A stretch of DNA of 64,000 nt. Origin: Clostridia bacterium (GTDB lineage: Bacteria > Bacillota > Clostridia > Oscillospirales > Acutalibacteraceae). Positions 1-8,440 of the stretch are shown piece by piece (position 1 is the first letter of the stretch; each line of letters opens with the position of its first letter). Where the stretch lies: NCBI GenBank assembly GCA_017434895.1, contig JAFSGB010000028.1, positions 60,866 to 124,865 on the forward strand, given 5' to 3'. Both the position numbers and the translations under genes were made by a program. The notes under the pieces are model-generated. The model was not told where the DNA came from. It ran no database searches and worked only from the letters and a program-made list of their open reading frames with translations.

Positions 1-2038
1 CAAAGTCGTCCTTTATATTAACGTCGTGCTTTGTAATCTTATTATCCCCATCCACATAGTAAACAGCCAATTCCTTACCCTCAAGTTCCTTCGGAATAGG
101 AAGCTTTACCTCAAACTTACCGTCGTCTATCTTAGTAATGTATTCTCCGGCAGCCTCAGAGTAAAGCGTAATTTCGTATGTGGCGTTTTCCTTAACACCC
201 AAAGCCTTGATTATACGGTCATACTCGTCACCGCTTGTAAGCTTTTCAATTTTAACCTCGGTATCAAATGGAACCGAAGCGGAATCGGTGGAAACGGTTA
301 CATTGGTTTTAATGTCAACGCTTTGATATGGTGTGGCTTCAACAATCTTTTCACTGTTGCACTCTACCATAAAGTAACGATTAATACCGTTTATTTCTAC
401 TACAAAGCACGGAGTATCACCGGTTACGCCCTCAAGACCGGAATCGGCTTGAATAGCTTCATCGTACTCGGGTGTTCCCGGCTCGTAGTATGCGGGATAC
501 ATACCCTCAAGCTCACCGTTATAAAACTTTTCAAAGGTGGCAGTGGGAATTTCCTCTAAAATCCAATCCTTATCCCAAAGCCAGAACATATACATTATAG
601 ACTCCCAAACGGTGGTTTCCTTTACTGTAACCTTGCCCTCGCCTATAAAATCATCAAGCTTCTTTTGTACTGCTTCCTTTTTAGCGGCAGTAGTATTTGC
701 AGTATTGCTTGGTACATAAAGAATATGTTTAGCCTCTACACCCATTTGACCCGAGCCGTAAACCGTACCGTTCTGCATAAACATACCTATACCGCCAACA
801 GAGGTATCAAAGGGAGCACCTCCGCCCATACGAGAATCTAATTTAAAGGTATAGTTTTTGTAGTTGAACGCCTTTTTAAACTCACCCGAGAAGTTTACAA
901 ACTGTGTAGCATCGGTTCCGCCGCTTAGCCAGTAGTTGACAAGCTCTAAATCGGAGGCCTTGTACCAGTGGAACTCACCCTCATCCGGATTGTCGCCCTT
1001 AGGTAATGCGGCAATCATTTTGTCGGCGTCCTTCTTAACCTCGGGGTCGTAAACAAAGTTAAGCTTTTCAAGGTGATATTCAGATGTGATATCACCGATC
1101 ATATAGTCAATTTTTTGGTAGCAAACCAAAGCGGTATCATCTTCTACATTATAGTCAATAAAGCCGTAATAATTATAGAAATCGGGACCTTCCTCGTAGT
1201 ACATAGCGTCCAAATCCATAAACAAAGCATCGGGGTCGGTATCAAGCGACGGATGATAACGCTTAATTATAAAATCGCCATTAGCGTCTAAATTATTTTT
1301 AAATTCGTCACTATACTCCGCAGAAAGCTCCACTATTTCGTATTGACCCATATACTCTGTATAATCAATTACATAGTAGTTTTCGGACACATAGGCAGAG
1401 GGGTCTGCAGTAGTGGTTCCTCCGGTAATTGTAAAATCGCAATCGCCCTTTAGGAAGTTTTCTGGCTTTCCGCTGGAAAGTCTGGAGTTGGCAACAATTT
1501 GCGGCTTTTTAGCGCCGCTTGGTGTCTCTGCCTCAAAAAGGTTCCATGCCCCATCGCCACCGCCGGAATTAAACTGACCGTCATTTATAACAAGCTTTGT
1601 GTCTTTATAGGAAACACCAACAAGCTTAAACAAACTGCCCACACCGGTTTCACCGGAAAAGGCATTATAGCTATAACTGATGCCAGTATTAGACATACCT
1701 GCAACCTCGCCGTTTAATGTGAGCGTTGCACCTGAAATTAAAAAGCCTACATTAAATTTCGGTTCTGTGGGATTATATTGTAAAAACTGCAACTCAGCTT
1801 GATAAACACCGTTCTCTGCATCCGTTTTGAAGTTGAGGGTCAAATCCTTTTTAACCTCAATTGTCTGAAAAATCGGAATATGGTTGCTTATGGTGTAAAC
1901 ACCGCCGTTTTGCGCAGCAGCAATCAAATCGCTTTCATCATTAATAACCGATTCTTCTGCCGAGGCTGTGAATACCGGTATTACAGATAAAATTAACGCC
2001 ACTGCTAAAATTAGTGATAAAACCTTAAATTTACGCAT
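1..2038 (-). CDS. Secreted protein of unknown function, C-terminus cut by window edge
   Basis: This reading frame has no stop between its ATG at 2038 and the left edge, so at least 679 residues are present and the C-terminus is missing. It opens with a signal peptide (MRKFKVLSLILAVALILSV, then a cleavage region near TASA). The mature part is rich in Tyr, Asp, Gly and Thr. It has a stretch resembling a right-handed beta-helix or pectate-lyase-like start (residues about 30-110: ISNHIPIFQTI, LTLNGEVAG, LVINDGQFNSGGG). The last visible residues (AVYYVDGDNKITKHDVNIKD) resemble a carbohydrate-active enzyme accessory module. GGGGGAG lies 7 bases upstream of the ATG. I do not recognise a family. An extracellular carbohydrate-related role is only inferred from composition and from the glycan locus elsewhere in the window. 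Confidence 0.8.
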   Translation of the reverse strand, partial: MRKFKVLSLILAVALILSVIPVFTASAEESVINDESDLIAAAQNGGVYTISNHIPIFQTIEVKKDLTLNFKTDAENGVYQAELQFLQYNPTEPKFNVGFLISGATLTLNGEVAGMSNTGISYSYNAFSGETGVGSLFKLVGVSYKDTKLVINDGQFNSGGGDGAWNLFEAETPSGAKKPQIVANSRLSSGKPENFLKGDCDFTITGGTTTADPSAYVSENYYVIDYTEYMGQYEIVELSAEYSDEFKNNLDANGDFIIKRYHPSLDTDPDALFMDLDAMYYEEGPDFYNYYGFIDYNVEDDTALVCYQKIDYMIGDITSEYHLEKLNFVYDPEVKKDADKMIAALPKGDNPDEGEFHWYKASDLELVNYWLSGGTDATQFVNFSGEFKKAFNYKNYTFKLDSRMGGGAPFDTSVGGIGMFMQNGTVYGSGQMGVEAKHILYVPSNTANTTAAKKEAVQKKLDDFIGEGKVTVKETTVWESIMYMFWLWDKDWILEEIPTATFEKFYNGELEGMYPAYYEPGTPEYDEAIQADSGLEGVTGDTPCFVVEINGINRYFMVECNSEKIVEATPYQSVDIKTNVTVSTDSASVPFDTEVKIEKLTSGDEYDRIIKALGVKENATYEITLYSEAAGEYITKIDDGKFEVKLPIPKELEGKELAVYYVDGDNKITKHDVNIKDDF

Positions 2039-2097
2039 AAAGTCTCCCCCAATTTTAATTTTTTTATTTTTCATAAGAGAAATAATACCTCGACTGT

Positions 2098-2127
2098 ATT
2101 ATATCACATATAATACCAATTTGTCTA
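2098..2127 (-). promoter_or_regulatory. Probable sigma-A promoter of the left-edge secreted protein
   Basis: On the minus strand TAGACA (2122-2127) and TATAAT (2098-2103) are separated by 18 bases. They lie about 60 bases upstream of the gene start and downstream of the tsf terminator, so the gene is probably transcribed on its own. Confidence 0.5.
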
Positions 2128-2145
2128 CTATGTTATTTATTTAAC

Positions 2146-2174
2146 AAAAAACTCCACCGAAAGCTCGGTGGAGT
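2146..2174 (-). terminator. Rho-independent terminator of rpsB-tsf
   Basis: A perfect 10-bp stem (ACTCCACCGA/TCGGTGGAGT) with a 4-base loop is followed on the minus strand by six T residues. It sits 18 bases after the tsf stop codon. Confidence 0.93.
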
Positions 2175-2191
2175 TAAAAGTATAGCTTTAA

Positions 2192-3103
2192 TTATTTTGC
2201 CATTGCAGCAACTTCAGCAGCAAAATCGTCAACTCGCTTTTCAAGTCCCTCGCCCTTTTCGAAACGAACAAAGGATGCAAGCTTAATGTCAGCGCCAAGT
2301 TCCTTAGCGGTGTTAGCAATATACTTGCCAACAGTTAAGTCGCCGTCGATAACATACTGTTGCTCAACTAGGCAATTTTCCTTGTAGTATTTACTGATTT
2401 TACCCTCAACAATCTTACCGAGAACAGCCTCGGGCTTATTAGCCATTTTGGGGTCTTCCTTCATCTGAGCGATAAGAATAGCCTTTTCTTTCTCAATAAC
2501 ATCAGCAGGAACAGAAGCCTCATCAAGGTAAGAGGGATTCATAGCGGCAACCTGCATTGCAACATTTTTACCCATTGCAATAAGGTCGGCATTGTCAGCG
2601 TCAAGTTCGGTATCAAAGTTCACCATAACACCGATTTTACCGCCGGCGTGAACATAAGAAACAACCCTACCCTCAACGCGGGCAAAACGACGGATTTTAA
2701 TATTCTCACGAATAGCAAGGAACAACTCTTGAACCTTAGCCTCAACGGTCATACCGTCCTTTTCGCAAGCGAGTAGAGCATCAACATCAGCGGGGTTTTG
2801 CTCAGCAATAATCTCAGCAACCTCTTGTGCTAATGCCTTAAAGCCGTCACCGTTAGCAACAAAGTCGGTCTCACTGTTAAGCTCAACCACAACGCCTACA
2901 CCATCTTTAGTATAAGCGCAAACTGTACCCTCAGCAGCAATACGGCTTGCTTTCTTGGCTTGAGAAGCAAGTCCCTTTTCACGAAGGTAGTCAGCAGCGG
3001 CGTCCATATCGCCGTTAGTCTCAACAAGAGCCTTTTTGCAGTCCATCATACCGCAACCTGTTTTTTCTCTTAAAGCCTGAACATCTTTAGCAGTAAAAGC
3101 CAT
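2192..3103 (-). CDS. tsf: Translation elongation factor Ts
   Basis: EF-Ts is the cytoplasmic nucleotide exchange factor that releases GDP from EF-Tu so that it can reload with GTP and aminoacyl-tRNA. The N-terminal UBA-like segment has the family signature (VQALREKTGCGMMDCKKAL, residues about 9-27). The core contains the conserved ETDFVA motif near residue 80 that contacts EF-Tu. At 303 residues it is normal for the family, slightly longer than the E. coli protein. GGAGG lies 9 bases before the ATG. It follows rpsB by 21 bases, the standard bacterial order, and shares its terminator. Confidence 0.98.
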   Translation of the reverse strand: MAFTAKDVQALREKTGCGMMDCKKALVETNGDMDAAADYLREKGLASQAKKASRIAAEGTVCAYTKDGVGVVVELNSETDFVANGDGFKALAQEVAEIIAEQNPADVDALLACEKDGMTVEAKVQELFLAIRENIKIRRFARVEGRVVSYVHAGGKIGVMVNFDTELDADNADLIAMGKNVAMQVAAMNPSYLDEASVPADVIEKEKAILIAQMKEDPKMANKPEAVLGKIVEGKISKYYKENCLVEQQYVIDGDLTVGKYIANTAKELGADIKLASFVRFEKGEGLEKRVDDFAAEVAAMAK

Positions 3104-3124
3104 TATAGTTTCCTCCGTAAAATA

Positions 3125-3868
3125 TTATTCAGCAACCTCTTCAGTTACTTCTTCAGCCTCTTCAACAGCGGCAGTGCCCATCTCGGTGCCCTGTCTGCCT
3201 TCGATTACGGCAGCAGCCATAGTCTCAGCGATAAGCTTTACGGCGCGGATAGCATCATCGTTACCGGGGATAACGGCATCGATTTCGTCAGGGTCACAGT
3301 TGGTATCAACGATAGCAATAATCGGAATACCTAATTTCTTAGCTTCTGCAACGGCAATTCTTTCCTTACGTGGGTCAACAATGAACATAGCAGCGGGTGC
3401 TTTTTTCATTCCCTCAATACCGCCAAGGAACTTTTCGAGTTTTTCAATTTCAAGATTAAGCTTAACAACTTCCTTCTTGGGGAGAAGCTCAAAAGTGCCG
3501 TCGTCACGCATAGCGCGGAGCTGATTTAAACGTGCAATTCTGGTTTTAATTGTTGTGAAGTTTGTGAGCATACCGCCAAGCCAACGCGCGTTAACATAGG
3601 GCATACCGCAATGATCTGCTTCCTCTTTAATAGAGTCCTGAGCCTGCTTCTTGGTACCTACGAAAAGAATATCGCCACCCTCAGCTGCGATGTCGCGAAC
3701 GAAAAGATAAGCTTCGTTAAGCTTCTTAACGGTCTTCTGAAGGTCGATGATGTAAATACCGTTTCTTTCTGTGAAGATGTACTCTGCCATCTTGGGGTTC
3801 CAGCGTCTTGTTTGATGTCCGAAATGAACACCGGCTTCAAGTAGCTGTTTCATTGATACTACTGCCAT
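3125..3868 (-). CDS. rpsB: 30S ribosomal protein S2
   Basis: S2 is a late-assembling protein of the small ribosomal subunit that binds S1 and the head-body junction of the 30S particle. The signature [19 protein letters not shown] (residues about 9-27) and the C-terminal block [20 protein letters not shown] are typical. The protein is 247 residues and ends in a Glu-rich acidic tail, common in Clostridia. GGAGG lies 8 bases upstream of the ATG. It is the first gene of an rpsB-tsf operon with its own promoter and a leader of about 125 nt. Confidence 0.98.
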   Translation of the reverse strand: MAVVSMKQLLEAGVHFGHQTRRWNPKMAEYIFTERNGIYIIDLQKTVKKLNEAYLFVRDIAAEGGDILFVGTKKQAQDSIKEEADHCGMPYVNARWLGGMLTNFTTIKTRIARLNQLRAMRDDGTFELLPKKEVVKLNLEIEKLEKFLGGIEGMKKAPAAMFIVDPRKERIAVAEAKKLGIPIIAIVDTNCDPDEIDAVIPGNDDAIRAVKLIAETMAAAVIEGRQGTEMGTAAVEEAEEVTEEVAE

Positions 3869-3997
3869 TTCTTTTTCCTCCTAAGAATTTCCCTCCATTT
3901 TGCTCGTTCGAAAACACCCGACAGTATTGGGCGACAGCGAAAGCTGTTAATGAACAAAATGTGTGTTTTTATTTGCTAATTTTCCACTAGCCGATAT

Positions 3998-4026
3998 AGT
4001 ATATCACAAGCAGGCATAAAATGCAA
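3998..4026 (-). promoter_or_regulatory. Sigma-A promoter of rpsB-tsf
   Basis: TTGCAT (4021-4026) and TATACT (3998-4003) lie on the minus strand with the ideal 17-base spacing. Transcription would start near 3990, leaving about 120 nt of leader before the rpsB ATG. The leader contains a small hairpin near 3931-3945 (ACAGC GAAA GCTGT), which could take part in autoregulation by S2. That role is inferred. Confidence 0.75.
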
Positions 4027-4055
4027 GCATTTTTTAATCCTTAATGTGAAATCCT

Positions 4056-4152
4056 TAATGCGTAATTATCGGGATGGTTAAAATAATAAAGACTGCTAAG
4101 TGCAGTCTTTATCAATTCTGTGTCCAAAGCACAATAAAATTACGTATTATGT
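4056..4152. repeat. Inverted-repeat element enclosing the gdhA terminator hairpin
   Basis: Imperfect inverted arms (CTTAATGCGTAATT at 4056-4069 and AATTACGTATTATG at 4139-4152) bracket the hairpin at 4088-4110. The TTAATG/ATTATG-rich arms recall the TTCATTATTCATT arms of the repeats near the right end of the window. Membership of the same family is a guess. Confidence 0.4.
4088..4110 (-). terminator. Probable gdhA terminator
   Basis: A 9-bp stem AAAGACTGC/GCAGTCTTT with a 5-base loop lies about 50 bases after the gdhA stop. On the minus strand it is followed by ATTATTTT, a moderate U-tract. Confidence 0.7.
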
Positions 4153-4160
4153 ATTATGAA

Positions 4161-5513
4161 TCAATAGGCAACGCCTTGAGCAATCATTGCTTCGGCAACC
4201 TTTTCGAAGCCTGCTATGTTAGCACCCGCAACAAGGTCACCCTCCATACCGTACTTCTTAGCGGCATCGTAGGAATTCTTAACAATGTTAGCCATAATCT
4301 GGTAAAGCTTAGCGTCAACCTCTTCTGCAGTCCAGCTATATCTCATTGAGTTCTGGCTCATTTCGAGGCCTGAAACTGCAACGCCGCCGGCATTAACTGC
4401 TTTAGAGGGGGCAATAATAATTCCGTTCTCCTTAAGGTAAGCCATAGCCTCCTCGGTGGTGGGCATATTAGCAACCTCAACATAGTACTTAACGCCGTTG
4501 GCGATTATGTTTTTAGCATCCTCAATTCCAACCTCGTTTTGAGTAGCGCAAGGCATAACAATGTCAACCTTTACGCCCCAAGGACGCTGACCCTCAAAAT
4601 AGGGAACACCGAACTTATCAGCATAATCTTTAACCTTGTCGTGACCGGAAGCACGCATTTCAAGTAGATAATTAATTTTTTCCTCGGTATTAATGCCGTC
4701 CTCGTCGTAAATATAACCGTCAGGACCGGAAATTGTAACAACCTTACCACCAAGCTCTGTAACCTTTTTAACAGTACCCCAAGCAACATTGCCGAAGCCG
4801 GAAACTGCAAAGGTTTTGCCCTTAACATCCTCGCCGAAGTGCTTAAGCATTTCAACAGTGTAGTAAACTGCGCCATAGCCGGTAGCTTCAGGACGAATTA
4901 AAGAACCGCCAAAGGAAAGACCTTTACCGGTAAGAACGCCGGTAAACTCGTTACGAAGTCTCTTATACTGACCGTAAAGGTAGCCGACCTCACGAGCGCC
5001 AACGCCGATGTCGCCTGCGGGAACGTCGGTATCAGCACCGATGTGCTTGGAAAGCTCGGTCATAAAGCTCTGGCAGAAACGCATAATTTCGCCGTCACTT
5101 CTGCCTCTGGGGTCAAAGTCGGAGCCGCCCTTACCGCCGCCCATTGGAAGACTTGTAAGGCTGTTTTTAAAGGTTTGCTCGAAGCCGAGGAACTTCATAA
5201 TAGAAGCGTTAACGGAAGGATGGAAGCGAAGACCTCCCTTATAAGGACCGATTGCGGAGTTGAACTGAACTCTGTAACCGCGGTTAACCTGTACCTTGCC
5301 TTGGTCATCAACCCAAGAAACGCGGAAAGAAATCATTCTTTCGGGTTCAACCATTCTTTCGAGTATTCCGTTTGCTTCGTATTTGGGGTTAGCTTCAATA
5401 ACCGGCTCAAGAGATTCCAAAACCTCTTTAACTGCCTGCAAAAATTCATTTTCTCCGGCATTTCTTGCAGCCGCGTCATTGTAAACCTTGTTTAAGTAAG
5501 CTGATTTAAACAT
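4161..5513 (-). CDS. gdhA: Glutamate dehydrogenase, probably NADP-dependent
   Basis: This enzyme interconverts 2-oxoglutarate plus ammonia and glutamate, a main route of ammonia assimilation in gut Clostridia. The dimerisation and substrate domain carries KGGLRFHPSV (about 92-101) and the catalytic-lysine loop PMGGGKGGSDFDPRG with K128. PAGDIGVGAREVGYLYGQYKR follows. The coenzyme domain has the Rossmann motif AVSGFGNVAW near residue 240. The length of 450 residues and the overall pattern match the hexameric NADP-type family; cofactor choice is family inference. GGAGG lies 9 bases before the ATG. It is a single-gene unit with its own promoter and terminator, divergent from the SNF transporter. 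Confidence 0.97.
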   Translation of the reverse strand: MFKSAYLNKVYNDAAARNAGENEFLQAVKEVLESLEPVIEANPKYEANGILERMVEPERMISFRVSWVDDQGKVQVNRGYRVQFNSAIGPYKGGLRFHPSVNASIMKFLGFEQTFKNSLTSLPMGGGKGGSDFDPRGRSDGEIMRFCQSFMTELSKHIGADTDVPAGDIGVGAREVGYLYGQYKRLRNEFTGVLTGKGLSFGGSLIRPEATGYGAVYYTVEMLKHFGEDVKGKTFAVSGFGNVAWGTVKKVTELGGKVVTISGPDGYIYDEDGINTEEKINYLLEMRASGHDKVKDYADKFGVPYFEGQRPWGVKVDIVMPCATQNEVGIEDAKNIIANGVKYYVEVANMPTTEEAMAYLKENGIIIAPSKAVNAGGVAVSGLEMSQNSMRYSWTAEEVDAKLYQIMANIVKNSYDAAKKYGMEGDLVAGANIAGFEKVAEAMIAQGVAY

Positions 5514-5548
5514 AAATATTTACCTCCGTTAAAAAACATTACCCTATA

Positions 5549-5577
5549 AGAATACTACTATTTTTTTTATGAGTCAA
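5549..5577 (-). promoter_or_regulatory. Sigma-A promoter of gdhA
   Basis: TTGACT (5572-5577) and TATTCT (5549-5554) have 17-base spacing on the minus strand, about 35 bases upstream of the gdhA start. Confidence 0.8.
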
Positions 5578-5639
5578 TAAAAAATTTTTCTAAAAAGCAG
5601 TTTTTATTATTTTTGACATATAAAAGTAGTGATTAATAA

Positions 5640-5668
5640 TTGACCTTTAGATAAAATGTTGATATAAT
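5640..5668 (+). promoter_or_regulatory. Sigma-A promoter of the SNF transporter-mnmA operon
   Basis: TTGACC (5640-5645) and a consensus TATAAT (5663-5668) have 17-base spacing, about 32 bases upstream of the start codon. Confidence 0.88.
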
Positions 5669-5700
5669 ATCTTAGAATAAAATGTTTCAGGAGAGAGAGT

Positions 5701-7068
5701 ATGAGCGAAAAAAGAAGTAGTTTTACCGGTAAAATCGGATTTGTATTGGCTGCTGCCGGCTCTGCGGTGGGACTGGGTAATATTTGGAGATTTCCTTACC
5801 TTGCCGCAAAATACGGCGGAGGAATTTTTTTACTGGTTTACATAATATTGGCGATTACCTTTGGTTTTTCACTAATGTGCGCCGAAATTGCCATTGGACG
5901 AAAAACAGGACAAAGCGCAATTACTGCTTTCAAGTCCCTTGACAAGCGTTTTTCCTTTGTCGGCTGGCTTTGCGCCGTTATCCCCGCAATAATTTTACCC
6001 TACTATTCAGTTATTGGCGGTTGGGTTATGAAATACTTTGCTGTTTTCATAACCGGCGGAATCGGTAATGCTTCAAACGACGCGTATTTTGGCGAGTTTA
6101 TCGGTAAAACATGGGAGCCTATTGGTTGGTTTTTTCTATTTTTCGGACTAACCGCCCTTACAGTTATGTTAGGGGTACAAAAGGGTGTTGAAAGTGTGAG
6201 CAAGGTTATGATGCCCGTACTCGTTGTGCTAACCCTTTTTGTCGCAACATACAGCGTATTTATGCCCAATGCTATGGAGGGTGTTAAATATTATCTAATC
6301 CCTAATTTCAAGGATTTCTCGGTTATGACTGTGTTGGCAGCTATGGGACAGCTTTTCTATTCTATGTCACTGGCTATGGGTATTATGATAACCTACGGCT
6401 CCTATATGAAAAAGGAAATAAGCATTGAAAAAAGCGTTCGACAAATTAGCATTTTCGACACCGGAATTGCATTTTTAGCCGGAATAATGGTTATTCTTCC
6501 TGTGTTTTCAGTGTCCGGCAATACTGACGTTAATGCTGGACCCGGTCTTATGTTCCAAACCTTGCCAAAGGTTTTTGCTTCTATGACAGGCGGCGGAATT
6601 ATTGGTACGGTATTTTTCCTACTTGTTTTATTTGCGGCATTTACTTCATCCATTTCTCTTATGGAAACGGTGGTTTCAATTATTGCGGATAAGACCAACT
6701 GGAATAGAAAAAAGATTTGTTTAATTGTTTTCCTTTTCTGTCTCTTAATGGGTATTCCCTCCTCCTTAGGCTTTAGCGCTTGGAGTTTTATTTCGGTTGC
6801 GGGTATGTCAATTCTTGATATGTTTGATTTTGCAAGCAATAGTGTGCTTATGCCCTTAACCGCTCTTGTTACCTGTATTTTTGTAGGTTACTATTTAAAA
6901 CCCAAAACCGTTATTGAGGAAATTGAGCTTAGCGGAAAATTTACTGCTAAAAAGATGTTTGTAATAATTATTAAATATGTGGCTCCCGTTTGTATTGTGT
7001 TAATTCTTATTTCCTCAGTGCTTAACGGCCTTTCAAGTCTCCCTATTTTTGAGAAGTTCAAGATATAA
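5701..7068 (+). CDS. Sodium-dependent transporter, SNF/NSS family
   Basis: This is an inner-membrane sodium symporter of the neurotransmitter:sodium symporter (LeuT-like) family, which usually imports amino acids or related amines. The hallmark first helix is clear: GFVLAAAGSAVGLGNIWRFPYL followed by GGIFLLVYI (residues about 10-52), which holds the unwound sodium and substrate site in LeuT. About 11-12 hydrophobic segments follow over 455 residues, typical of bacterial members. The RBS is AGGAGAG. Its stop overlaps the mnmA start (TAATG), so the two genes are translationally coupled although functionally unrelated. The substrate cannot be read from the sequence. Confidence 0.92.
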   Translation: MSEKRSSFTGKIGFVLAAAGSAVGLGNIWRFPYLAAKYGGGIFLLVYIILAITFGFSLMCAEIAIGRKTGQSAITAFKSLDKRFSFVGWLCAVIPAIILPYYSVIGGWVMKYFAVFITGGIGNASNDAYFGEFIGKTWEPIGWFFLFFGLTALTVMLGVQKGVESVSKVMMPVLVVLTLFVATYSVFMPNAMEGVKYYLIPNFKDFSVMTVLAAMGQLFYSMSLAMGIMITYGSYMKKEISIEKSVRQISIFDTGIAFLAGIMVILPVFSVSGNTDVNAGPGLMFQTLPKVFASMTGGGIIGTVFFLLVLFAAFTSSISLMETVVSIIADKTNWNRKKICLIVFLFCLLMGIPSSLGFSAWSFISVAGMSILDMFDFASNSVLMPLTALVTCIFVGYYLKPKTVIEEIELSGKFTAKKMFVIIIKYVAPVCIVLILISSVLNGLSSLPIFEKFKI

Positions 7069-8099
7069 TGGAAAAGGTTTTAGTTGGAATGAGCGGCGGG
7101 GTGGACTCCTCTGCAGCAGCCCTCATTTTAAAGGAAAAGGGATACGAGGTTACGGGTCTTACCCTAAAGCTTTGCGAATTCCATAAGGAACAGGATTTGC
7201 GTGATGCCAAGGCGGTTTGCAAAAGTCTCGAAATTGAGCATTTGACCCTTGACCTTAAAAAGGATTTCAGAGAAAAGGTTATTGACGATTTTATCAGTCA
7301 GTACAAATCTGGGCTTACCCCCAACCCTTGCCTTGAATGTAATAGGTACATTAAATTCGGCAAGATGCTGGATATAGCACTTGAAAAGGGCTTCCAAAAA
7401 ATTGCCACCGGACACTATGCCAGAGTTGAAAGGCCGGGGGAGCGGTTTATACTTAAAAAGGCTGAGGATGCTTGTAAAGACCAGTCCTATGTGCTTTATT
7501 CCTTAACCCAACACCAGTTATCCCATTTGGTGTTGCCCTTAGGTGACTTGACTAAGGCAGAAATCAGGGCAAAAGCTGAGGCGGCCGGACTTGTAAATGC
7601 CAACCGACCCGATTCCCAAGACATTTGTTTTGTGCCCGCCGGGAATTATGCCGCTTTTATTGAAAAGACCGACGGCTTTGTTTCCAAAAAAGGAACATAT
7701 ACCGATATAAACGGCAAGGTTTTAGGTGAAAACAAGGGTATTATTCATTACACAATAGGTCAGCGACGTGGGCTTGGAATTGCCCTTGGGAAATACCAAT
7801 ATGTATTAAGCAAGGATGCTAAAACCAACACCGTTGTTTTAGGCGACGAGGAGCATTTGTTTAAAAAAGAGATTTTAGTGCGTGACCTGAATTTTATTCC
7901 CTTTGACGAATTAAGGGGTGAAATGAGGGTTAAAGCAAAGCTTCGCTACCGCCATTTAGAACAGCCCGCCACCATCCACCCACTTGAAAACGGAAATGTG
8001 AAAATTGTTTTTGACGAGCCCCAAAGGGCGCCCAGTAGTGGACAAGCCGCAGTGTTTTATGACGGCGATATAGTTATAGGCGGCGGAAAGATAATATAA
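7068..8099 (+). CDS. mnmA: tRNA-specific 2-thiouridylase MnmA
   Basis: MnmA activates U34 of tRNA-Lys, -Glu and -Gln with ATP and inserts sulfur to give 2-thiouridine. The PP-loop GMSGGVDSS spans residues 7-15. The two catalytic cysteines are present, C91 in PNPCLECNR and C187 in SQDICFVPAG. ATGHYARV, KDQSYVLY and IHYTIGQRRGLGI are further family signatures. At 343 residues it is shorter than the E. coli enzyme, as in many Clostridia. The start overlaps the stop of the preceding transporter by one base and has no strong ribosome site of its own, so translation probably depends on coupling. Confidence 0.96.
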   Translation: MEKVLVGMSGGVDSSAAALILKEKGYEVTGLTLKLCEFHKEQDLRDAKAVCKSLEIEHLTLDLKKDFREKVIDDFISQYKSGLTPNPCLECNRYIKFGKMLDIALEKGFQKIATGHYARVERPGERFILKKAEDACKDQSYVLYSLTQHQLSHLVLPLGDLTKAEIRAKAEAAGLVNANRPDSQDICFVPAGNYAAFIEKTDGFVSKKGTYTDINGKVLGENKGIIHYTIGQRRGLGIALGKYQYVLSKDAKTNTVVLGDEEHLFKKEILVRDLNFIPFDELRGEMRVKAKLRYRHLEQPATIHPLENGNVKIVFDEPQRAPSSGQAAVFYDGDIVIGGGKII

Positions 8100-8161
8100 T
8101 ATATTTTGTAGGGTATATATTGTAAATACTGCAACCTACATAGAATTTAAGGAGAATTTTT

Positions 8162-8431
8162 ATGAGAACTGTTGTATCTGTAATGGGAAAGGACGCTGTT
8201 GGAATTATTTCCAAGGTTAGTGCCATTTGTAACGAGTGTAATGTGAATATTAAGGACATTACCCAGTCTGTGCTTGATGATATTTTTGTAATGGTTATGC
8301 TTACCGATATTAGTGAGTCTAACTGTGATTTTGCTACATTTTCCGATAAAATGAAAGCGCTGGGCAAAGAAACCTGTCTTGATATTCGTGTTATGCACGA
8401 GGATATTTTTAATTCAATGCACAGAATTTAG
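8162..8431 (+). CDS. Small ACT-domain protein (UPF0237 family)
   Basis: This 89-residue protein consists of a single ACT domain: RTVVSVMGKDAVGIISKVSAI (residues 2-22) is the usual ligand-binding strand-helix start, followed by VNIKDITQSV. Such free-standing ACT proteins are thought to bind amino acids or small ligands and regulate partners. AAGGAG lies 7 bases before the ATG. The next gene starts only 9 bases downstream and is the DUF711 protein, the standard neighbour of this family, so the pair likely works together. A weak hairpin with arms TGTAGG and CCTACA lies in the gap after mnmA (8107-8140). Confidence 0.93.
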   Translation: MRTVVSVMGKDAVGIISKVSAICNECNVNIKDITQSVLDDIFVMVMLTDISESNCDFATFSDKMKALGKETCLDIRVMHEDIFNSMHRI

Positions 8432-8440
8432 GAGTAAAAA

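Noticed and set aside
26-559. Plus-strand frame of 177 codons at the left edge
   Set aside because: The opposite strand carries a continuous secreted protein with signal peptide and ribosome site across the same bases.
3869-3990. rpsB leader as a known ribosomal-protein leader RNA
   Set aside because: Only one small hairpin is evident and I cannot match it to a described S2 leader, so it is mentioned only within the promoter entry.
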